A DNA stretch of 24,898 nt from contig CALXJL010000006.1 in NCBI GenBank assembly GCA_944388615.1, positions 1 to 24,898 of the forward strand. The letters are read 5' to 3'. A program made the translations under genes and the position numbers. Below, in pieces: positions 1 through 7,595 of this stretch (its first letter is position 1; the number at the start of each line of letters is the position of its first letter). Source of the stretch: an uncultured Clostridia bacterium (GTDB lineage: Bacteria; Bacillota; Clostridia; TANB77; CAG-508). Below the pieces are notes generated by a model. It was given only the letters and a program-made list of their open reading frames with translations. It was not told the origin of the DNA and searched no databases.

Positions 1-788
1 CCATCAAATCTTGCACTCTTAGTCTGTATTAATATTGCATATGATGTAGATTGATACATTTTAGCAAAATAAACACCTGGGAAATTTTTTATTGGATAAT
101 TTGTTGCAATTACTAAATATTCTGCATCAACTTTTGCACATGATGTATAAATACTATATTTACCTGATTCATTTTTTATATCAATTACCTTAGAATCTGT
201 AAATATTTCCCCTCCATTTTTTATAATGATATCGCATAATGCTTTTATATATTTAATTGGATTAAACATAGCCTGATTTTCTAATTTAACTGCAGATTTA
301 AATTTTAGTGGTAACGAACTTGTTTCCACTAAATACGCTTTTCCACCAAATTTATTTATTGTTTCCGCTTCTTGTTCAACTTTAGTTTTTTCTTCATCAT
401 TTGTAGCATAAACATAATTATCTTGCCACTCAAAATCACATTCTATTTTTTCATCATCTATTATTCTTTTTATTTCTTTAATAGCTTTTTCATTTGCTTC
501 ATAATATAATTTTGCATATTCTATCCCATTACTATCTTCTAAATATTTATAAAACAAACTATGCCCACTAGTTATTTTTCCTGTTGTATTTCCAGTAGTT
601 TTACTACCAACACTATCTCTTTCTAGAAGAATTACTTTTTTACCTTGCTTTGCTAAATAATATGCTATTGTAATACCTGTTATCCCTCCACCTATAATAC
701 AAACTTCAGAATTTCTATTTTTCTTTAATTCTTCAAATTGTAGATTTTCTCCATCTAACCAATATGAATTTGAGTTTATTTTATCCAT
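1..788 (-). CDS. FAD-dependent oxidoreductase (DAO family), 3' end outside window
   Basis: The start is ATG at 788 with a GGAGG ribosome site about 8 bases upstream; about 262 codons are visible and the frame is still open at the window edge. The N-terminal third carries the dinucleotide-binding signature IIGGGITGITIAYYLAKQG, ending in a Glu-Arg (LLER) typical of FAD binding, followed by a TTGNTTGKITSGH stretch. This pattern matches the DadA/GlpA-like oxidoreductases, especially Bacillus YhfW-type proteins, which often carry a C-terminal Rieske [2Fe-2S] domain; that part would lie beyond the left edge and cannot be checked. The substrate is unknown. The gene begins 17 bases after the htrA stop, so the two are probably co-transcribed. 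No in-frame CGG is present. Confidence 0.8.
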   Translation of the reverse strand, partial: MDKINSNSYWLDGENLQFEELKKNRNSEVCIIGGGITGITIAYYLAKQGKKVILLERDSVGSKTTGNTTGKITSGHSLFYKYLEDSNGIEYAKLYYEANEKAIKEIKRIIDDEKIECDFEWQDNYVYATNDEEKTKVEQEAETINKFGGKAYLVETSSLPLKFKSAVKLENQAMFNPIKYIKALCDIIIKNGGEIFTDSKVIDIKNESGKYSIYTSCAKVDAEYLVIATNYPIKNFPGVYFAKMYQSTSYAILIQTKSARFD

Positions 789-805
789 ATACTTTTTCCT
801 CCAAT

Positions 806-1937
806 TTATTTTTTACCTAAAGCAATATTTAAATCCATTTGAACACTACCTCTTTTTACACTTAAAGTAACATTATCCCCTGGATTTTTTGAATAAATAT
901 ATTCTCTTAAATCACTCATTTTTTCTAATTCTAAATTATCTATTTTTAATATAATATCCTTTTTTTGCAATCCTGCATTACTAGCTGCAGATCCATATCT
1001 TACATCTGCTACATAAATTCCATTTTGCAATTTTAAATCTTTGTCCAAATATGGTAAAACATTTTTATCATACGCAAAAATTCCTAATGATGCTGTTTCA
1101 AAATTTTCATTTTCTAATATTTTATTTATAATAGGTTTTATTATATTTATAGGAACAGCAAAACCTATAGATTCTGCAGAAGTAATTTTTACCGTATTTA
1201 TTCCAAGTACTTGTCCATCCACATTTATAAGTGGTCCCCCGCTACTTCCTGGATTAATAGTCGCATCTGTTTGAATCAAATCTTCCATATAAGAGGATTT
1301 ATTATCTTCATCTATTTTTATACTTCTATCTATAGCACTTATTACACCTGCTGTAACTGTTCTTTGAAATTCGAAACCTATCGGATTACCTATTGCATAT
1401 ACTCTTTCCCCAAGTTTTATACTATCTGAATCCCCAAGTTCTGCATATTTTAAAGATGTTGCAGATATTTTTACAATTGCTAAATCTATGTCTGTATCTG
1501 ACCACACAACATTTGAATTAAAATTTCTTCCATCTTCAAGTGTAACATAACATGTTTCACCCTTTTCACCTGATACATGAGCATTAGTAAGTATATATCC
1601 ATTTTCTGAAATAATAATTCCTGTTCCCAAACCAATGCTTGTAGCACCATCACTTAAAAATATTGTATCTCCTACATCTTTTATTTTTGAGATTCCAACT
1701 ACAGTATTTGTAACCTCTTCAATTATATTTAATTCATTTTCTTCATTTAATTCTTCTACTTCATATGAAGTTTTCGATGTCTCATAAAGAGGAGTGCTTT
1801 CTACTACATTATTTTCTTTATTCCAGCTTTCATATATTCTATATAATAATATTGTAAAAATAGAAACCATAAACATTAATAATACTAAAGCAATATATTT
1901 TCCGCTTACTCTTTTTATTATTAGTATACTCTTGCAA
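806..1937 (-). CDS. htrA: Membrane-anchored HtrA/DegP-type serine protease with PDZ domain; needs a +1 shift at CGG codon 12
   Basis: This is an S1C protease for envelope protein quality control. Reading from TTG 1937 (AAGGAG at 1947-1952, spacing 9) gives a short Lys-rich cytoplasmic start, then CGG at 1904-1902. Dropping one base there joins the main frame: GKYIALVLLMFMVSIF, a single transmembrane anchor, for 376 aa in total. Without the shift the longest ATG-started ORF begins at 1876, inside the anchor, with no ribosome site. Catalytic residues in the 376-aa numbering are His120 (LTNAHV), Asp151 (DIDLAIVKI) and Ser232 (NPGSSGGP). One PDZ domain fills roughly residues 280-370. An in-frame ATG at 1946 touches the ribosome site and is less likely as the start. 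A homopolymer A4 at 1898-1901 is an alternative place for an indel. The protein identity is firm; the N-terminus rests on the frameshift. Confidence 0.85.
1902..1904 (-). other. In-frame CGG codon at the htrA +1 frameshift
   Basis: On the coding strand the context is AGT AAG CGG AAA. Continuing in frame leaves the HtrA frame; skipping the C gives AAG (C) GGA AAA TAT, which continues into the membrane anchor and protease. See the finding on CGG as a frameshift codon. Confidence 0.7.
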
Positions 1938-2001
1938 TAAATTCATCTCCTTAAATTTTATTTAATTATTGTTTTGATGTTAATTTCCTATAATACAAAA
2001 A

Positions 2002-2024
2002 AACAAGGTATGTATTACCTTGTT
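2002..2024 (-). terminator. Rho-independent terminator after the hydrolase gene
   Basis: A perfect 9-bp stem, AACAAGGTA/TACCTTGTT, has a 5-base loop and, read on the minus strand, is followed by a run of T. It starts about 34 bases after the hydrolase stop. T residues follow on the plus strand too, but no plus-strand gene ends here. Confidence 0.8.
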
Positions 2025-2057
2025 ATTTTTTCCATTTTCTTCATATATATACGGTAC

Positions 2058-2955
2058 TTAATCTATATTTTTAATAAAACTTGCAATTTGAGTACTTAAT
2101 TCCTCTAATTTATGACTATAATTATGTGATGCTCCATCTATATAGCCTATATCTTTTTTATTATTTTTAATTTTATCAGATACAAATTCTACTAATTCAT
2201 CTGCTTTTTGAACTATTAATTCATTTTTATTTCCCCATCTCATAAATAAAGGCACTTTTATATTATTTAGCTCATCTGCTTTCCACATTTTATTACTATA
2301 TTGTGGATAATATAATCCTTCATAATTTTTGAAATATTTTAAATAAGTTTTAGCAGTAATCAAATGTATAAATACATCATTTGGCATTAACTCAAACTGC
2401 CTTCCTTCATTCTCCATCTTTTCTGCTAATTCCAATATTTCATTAAATCTATCACCTAAAAATACTTTTTGAGCAGATAATATATCTATTAAAGATAATA
2501 ATATAACTCCAGAAATAGAATCTAATATATCTCTTCTTTTTTCTTTTAATAATCTATTATATGTTAATACAACTTTAGTAGCACCCAAACTATGCCCTTG
2601 TAAATAAATATGTTTATATCCCATATCTCTCATTTTGTTTATAGCACCAATTATATCATAATAACCTTCTTCTGGATCTTCAAAGGCAGTTCCTCCCATC
2701 TTTTTTTTCTTTCCTTTACCTGTTTGTATACTATAATATGATATAACATCATGTCCTCTATTATTAAAACAAAAATAATCTACTCCTATTGCATTTACTT
2801 TTTTGGCTATTTCTGTATCTCTTTTTTTCAAGCAGTTACTTGTCATTCCATGAACTGAAATCACTATTTTATCTGTATTTATATTGCTTCTATCTAATAA
2901 ACCAAATAACTCAACATTATCTTCAGAATTAAACCCGTATTTTTTCCATATACAT
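2058..2955 (-). CDS. Alpha/beta hydrolase (serine esterase/lipase-like); needs a +1 shift at CGG codon 7
   Basis: A cytoplasmic alpha/beta-hydrolase-fold protein of unknown substrate. ATG 2955 lies 5 bases after AAAGGA and reads MYMEKI, then CGG at 2937-2935. In frame, translation ends two codons later at TAA. Dropping one base gives GGG TTT AAT and an open frame to 2058, 298 aa in all. The restored N-terminus (EDNVELFGLLDRS, then KIVISVHGMTSN) supplies the first strands and the oxyanion-hole HG that the family needs. The nucleophile elbow is GHSLG (Ser about residue 122), and a late GASH supplies the catalytic His. Without the shift the only start in frame is GTG, inside the HG strand and without a ribosome site, so a truncated protein is unlikely. 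An A6 run at 2940-2945 is an alternative indel position. It has its own promoter and terminator. Confidence 0.8.
2935..2937 (-). other. In-frame CGG codon at the hydrolase +1 frameshift
   Basis: The coding context is GAA AAA ATA CGG GTT TAA, with a stop two codons after CGG. Skipping the C gives ATA (C) GGG TTT AAT and continues into the hydrolase fold. Confidence 0.7.
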
Positions 2956-2978
2956 CCATATCCTTTCTTCTTTTGTTT

Positions 2979-3006
2979 ATTTTATCATATTAAATTTATT
3001 TGTAAA
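2979..3006 (-). promoter_or_regulatory. Sigma-A-like promoter for the hydrolase
   Basis: On the minus strand, TTTACA (3006-3001), a 16-base spacer and TAAAAT (2984-2979) sit about 25 bases ahead of the ATG at 2955. The region is AT-rich, so chance matches are possible. Confidence 0.45.
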
Positions 3007-3096
3007 TATATCTTAATTATTTTTTATATTCTACATTTTTCGACTTTTTGCTTTTCTTAAATATTACAAAATCCCTTAATTTCTCTTATTTTTCTA

Positions 3097-3125
3097 TTGA
3101 TTTTTTCTTTTCATATTTATATAAT
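3097..3125 (+). promoter_or_regulatory. Sigma-A-like promoter for the NRPS
   Basis: TTGATT (3097-3102), exactly 17 bases, then TATAAT (3120-3125), giving a leader of about 50 bases. The NRPS ribosome site AGAAAGGA lies just ahead of ATG 3181. No operator-like repeat is obvious. The 2956-3180 stretch holds only the two divergent promoters. Confidence 0.6.
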
Positions 3126-3180
3126 CTAGTTATTAATATTAACTATTACATATATTGTAATTTAGAAAGGACATATTAAT

Positions 3181-6100
3181 ATGAATAAGGATGTTTTTAA
3201 TTTAACAAACCCACAAAAATCAATTTGGGTAATGGAGCAATTTTACAAAAATACTCCTATGAATAATATATGTGGAACATTAAAATTCCATGAGAAATTA
3301 CAATTTGATATTTTAAAACTAACAATAAATAAGTTTTTAGAAAATAATGATTGTTTTAGACTACATCTTTTTTTTGATAAAGATGGAAATATAATGCAAA
3401 AAATGACAGCTTTTAAAGAATTAGATTTTGAAATAATAAATATAAAAAACGAAAAAGAATTATTTGAATTACAACAAAAAATAGTTAATACAGAATTTGA
3501 TTTATTTTCTAATTTATATAAATTTCAATTATACAGACTTCCAAATGGACATGGTGGAATTATATTAAATATTCATCATCTAATAGCTGACGCTTTTACA
3601 ACAGGAATTATAGCAAATGAATTAGTGAATATTTATTCAAATCTAATAAATAATAATGCTTATGAAACACCAAAAACTTCATATATTGATTATATAAAAA
3701 ATGAAAAAAAATATTTAGAAAGCACAAGATACTCAAAAGATAGAGATTATTGGTTTGATCAATTTAATGATTCACCAGAAATAGCAAATCTTGCTATTTG
3801 TAATAATAAAATAAATACTTATACAAATTCTTGCATATCATGTAGGAAAACATATATATTGTCAAAATCTATTATGGACAATATAAACGAATACTGTAAG
3901 AATAACCAAATCTCAGTTTTCAACTTTTTTATGTCAGTATACTCATTTTACATTGGTTCAGTTTTAAATCTTAAAAATTTTATAATTGGTACACCAATCT
4001 TAAATAGAACCACTTTTGCTGAAAAGCATACACCTGGTATGTTTATTAGCACAGTGCCTTTTAAGGTATCTATTCCAACGAATGCCAGCTTTTTAGACTT
4101 TGCAAAGCAAACTGCTGTGCATACTGCTGGAATATTTAGACACCAAAAATTTCCTTATCAGGAAATTTTAGAATATGTTCGCAAACAAGATTCAAGTATA
4201 CCAAATTTATATAATATATTAATATCTTATCAAATTACCCATGCTAATAAAAATATATCTAATATAAATTTTGATATTGAATGGTCACATTCAAAATACA
4301 CATCTGATCCTTTAGACATACATTTATTTGATGTTAATGATGAAGGAAGTTTAAGTATTGCATATGATTATCAAACATCTAAATATACTAGCTCAGATAT
4401 TGAAAATATGCACTCTAGAATAGAGTTTATATTAAAACAAATTCTAGATGTAGATGATATAAAATTAGATAATATGGAAATAGTTACTCCGGAAGAAAAG
4501 GACTTCTTATTAAATAAATATAATTCATCTAAAACAATAAAATTAAAAAATACAGTTATAGATTTATTTGAAAAAAATGTGAATAATTCTCCTGATTTAC
4601 TTGCTTTAAATTGTAAAACTAAATCTTTAACATATAAAGAATTAAATAATGTTTCCAACTATCTAGCTGAATATTTGCAAAAAAAAGGTGTAGAATCTGG
4701 AGATAAGATTTGCTTATTTTTAGATAATTCAATTGAATTAGTTGCAAGCATATTAGCAATTTTAAAACTCGGAGCATGTTATATACCAATAGATATAGCA
4801 TATCCTAAAGAAAGAGTTGAATATATATTAGAAAATAGTTCAGCAAAATATATACTTACAAATAAAACATATCATAATAAATTATCTGTTTCTGAAGACC
4901 AAATATTGAATATAAAAATAACTTCAATTATGAGAGAATGTGCAAATAATACTGAAATAACAAATATAAATAATTCAAGTTTAAGTAATTTATCTTATAT
5001 TATATATACTTCAGGATCTACTGGTAAACCTAAAGGTGTACAAATAACAGGTGAAAATTTAGTAAATTATATCACTTGGGCAAATAAAGAATATATTAAA
5101 GGAGAACCAACTAATTTTCCATTATATTCATCAATTGCATTTGATTTAACTGTTACATCTGTATTTACGCCTTTAATATCTGGAAACGCTATCTATATAT
5201 ACAAAAATAGTAATCCTGAATTATTATTAGAAAAAATATTAATGGACAATAATGTACACATTTTAAAATTAACTCCAGCACATTTAAATTTACTTGCAGA
5301 TTGTATAGAACATTGCAAAATACAATCCACTAAAATAACAAAACTAATTGTTGGTGGAGATATTTTAACTCTTGATATTTGCAAAAGAATTACAGAATTA
5401 TTTAATGGAAATGTTCATATTTACAATGAATATGGTCCAACAGAAGCTACTGTAGGATGTATGATATATGAATCAAAACCAGAAGATTCAGAACTATATA
5501 TCTCCACACCAATTGGTATTCCTGCTGCAAATACACAAATATATATATTAAATGATAATTTAAAATTAATCCCATTTGGATATCATGGTAATTTATATAT
5601 TGGTGGAAAAGGTCTTTCACTTCGGATATTTAAATCTACCAAAAATCACAGAAGAAAGATTTATCAAGTCACCATTTAATGGTGAAACACTGTATAATAC
5701 CGGAGATATTGCAAAAATGCATTCAAATGGAATTATTGAATACATTGGACGTAGTGATTTTCAGGTAAAATTAAATGGATATAGAATTGAAATTGGAGAA
5801 ATACAAGCAAATATTCTAAAATTTGAAGGAATAAAAGATGCTTTTGTAACAATCTTAAAAAATAATAATGGGAAAAGTCTATGTGCATACATAGTTGGAG
5901 ATGTTGATGTTGAAGAATTAAAGATTTATTTATTAAAACAATTACCTATATACATGGTTCCAAAATACTTTATAACAGTAGATAATATACCTTTAACTAT
6001 AAATGGAAAAGTAGATAAAAAACTATTACCAGAACCAAATACAGAAAATACATCTACATTTGTATCTCCATCAAATGAAATAGAAAAATCAATATATGAT

Positions 6101-7456
6101 ATATTCTGTGAATTATTACAAACAGAAAATATAAGTGTAATAGACAATTTATTTAATTATTATATAGATTCACTAACAATAATAAAAGCTCAAACTCGTT
6201 TATATGGATTAGGCTATAATGTTTCTACACAAGATTTTTACGAAAATCCTACTATACGAAAACTTGCCGATTATTTATCAAATACTGCCAAAATACATCA
6301 TGTTAATTCTGCTAATATGCCTAATATAATAGAATGTCAAAAAGAAATAAAATTCAATTCAAAAATGGAAAATGTTTTATTAATTGGTGGAACAGGATTT
6401 TTAGGTATACATATATTACATGATTTATTGAAGAAAAAAGATATTAAAATATATTGTCTTGTAAGAGAAAAGTATCATACTTCTGGAATAAAAAGACTAA
6501 ATCAAAAATTTAAATTTTACTTTAAAGAAGATGATCTAAACAATTACGAAGGAAGAATAATACCAGTAAACGGAAATATTACAGAGAATCTTTTAGGTAT
6601 ACAAGATGAAATATATAAAGAATTAGGACAAACCATAGATACAGTAATTCATACAGCTGCAATTGTTAAACATTATGGAGATTACAATAAGTTTTATAAT
6701 ATAAATGTAATAGGAACATCTAATATTGTTGAATTTTGCAAAAAATTCAATATTCCACTAAACTATATTTCCACTATGTCTGTTTCAGGATATGGATTTT
6801 GCAATAATATAGATTATACATTTACTGAAAATGATTTCTATTTTGGACAGGATTATAGTGAAAATGTATATGTAAGAAGTAAATTTGAAGCTGAAAAATT
6901 GATTATTGAAAATTGCGGATCAAGTAATTTAATTGCTTCTATTTTTAGGATTGGAAATATAACAAATAGATATTCTGATGGAGAATTTCAAGAAAACTCT
7001 GATGAAAATGCTTTCTTAAATAGAATTTCAAGTATAGCAAATTTGAAATTAATACCTAAAGATGTTCTTGAATATCCAGTTGAATGTACTCCTGTAGACT
7101 ATTGTTCTAAATTTATTGTTAAACTATTGGATTATAAACCAAATAATTTAAATGTATTTCATTTGTTTAATAATAATTATACAAGTTTTAAAGATATAAT
7201 AACAACTTTTAATAATTTTAATATTAATATAAAACCTTGTTCTTTAAAGGAATTTAAAGAGGCTCTTGCTGATTCTGATTCTTCTAATTTTGGAATTACT
7301 AATTATATTAATAATTTATCTTCTTCAAAGAATATTATTATTACGAATTCTATTACAAATAGAATTCTTGATAGTGAAAATTTGCATTGGCCTAAAATAG
7401 ATAATACTTATATTAGTAAACTTGTGAGTTACTTACAAAAAAATGATTTTATTTAG
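3181..7456 (+). CDS. Single-module NRPS, C-A-T-R (condensation, adenylation, carrier, thioester reductase); needs a +1 shift at CGG codon 815
   Basis: Restored length is 1424 aa. The condensation domain is about residues 1-440, with HHLIADA (His132-133, Asp137) in place of HHxxxDG. The adenylation domain is about 460-970: IIYTSGSTGKPKG (A3), NEYGPTEATVG (A5), LYIGGKGLS then GYLN (A6), YNTGDIAK (A7), and the catalytic Lys in LTINGKVDKK (A10). The carrier domain is about 975-1055, with Ser997 in YYIDSL; the usual GG before it is missing. The SDR-type reductase starts at GGTGFLG (about 1069) with Tyr1230 and Lys1234 in YVRSK. Residues aligned to the GrsA pocket read DLTKIGEVGK, which resembles Asn codes. 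Read in frame, the protein stops at 5679 and loses A7-A10, T and R; skipping one base at 5623 joins the halves. It would load an amino acid, condense it with an acyl or aminoacyl donor, and release an aldehyde or alcohol. No PPTase, transporter or tailoring gene is adjacent. Confidence 0.85.
5623..5625 (+). other. In-frame CGG codon at the NRPS +1 frameshift
   Basis: The context is GGT CTT TCA CTT CGG ATA. Skipping the C gives GLSL-GYLN, matching the conserved GLxxGYLN of adenylation domains at exactly the right spacing. In frame it reads RIFKS and stops 18 codons later at 5679. No homopolymer is nearby that would suggest sequencing slippage. Confidence 0.85.
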
Positions 7457-7500
7457 AATCTATGCCCGATGTTTGCATTTGTAGCAAATAAACGATTCTA
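7454..7500 (+). repeat. Nested inverted repeats at the NRPS stop codon
   Basis: TAGAATC (7454-7460, starting at the stop codon) pairs with GATTCTA (7494-7500). Inside it TTTGC (7472-7476) pairs with GCAAA (7484-7488). It is probably a 3'-UTR hairpin that protects the transcript or helps termination; its role is unproven. Confidence 0.45.
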
Positions 7501-7526
7501 TCTAATAAGATTGATGTCTTAAATAA

Positions 7527-7565
7527 GAGCCTATCTCTTTTATTGAGTAGGCTCCTATTTTTTAT
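7527..7565 (+). terminator. Rho-independent terminator of the NRPS transcript
   Basis: A stem pairs GAGCCTA(T)CTC with GAGTAGGCTC (7527-7554) with one bulged T, followed on the plus strand by CTATTTTTTAT. It is about 70 bases past the NRPS stop. The T-run is weaker on the minus strand, although the convergent phosphoesterase gene also ends nearby at 7596. Confidence 0.8.
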
Positions 7566-7595
7566 ATTACTTGCTATTATTATCTTTATTCAATC

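Noticed and set aside
5601..5625. prfB-like programmed frameshift in the NRPS driven by an upstream Shine-Dalgarno-like GGTGGAAAAGG
   Set aside because: The purine stretch encodes the conserved IGGKG motif, and the other four sites lack any such element. CGG is the shared feature.
5193..6147. Minus-strand ORFs inside the NRPS
   Set aside because: Shadows of the adenylation and carrier domains in very AT-rich DNA; no start signals.
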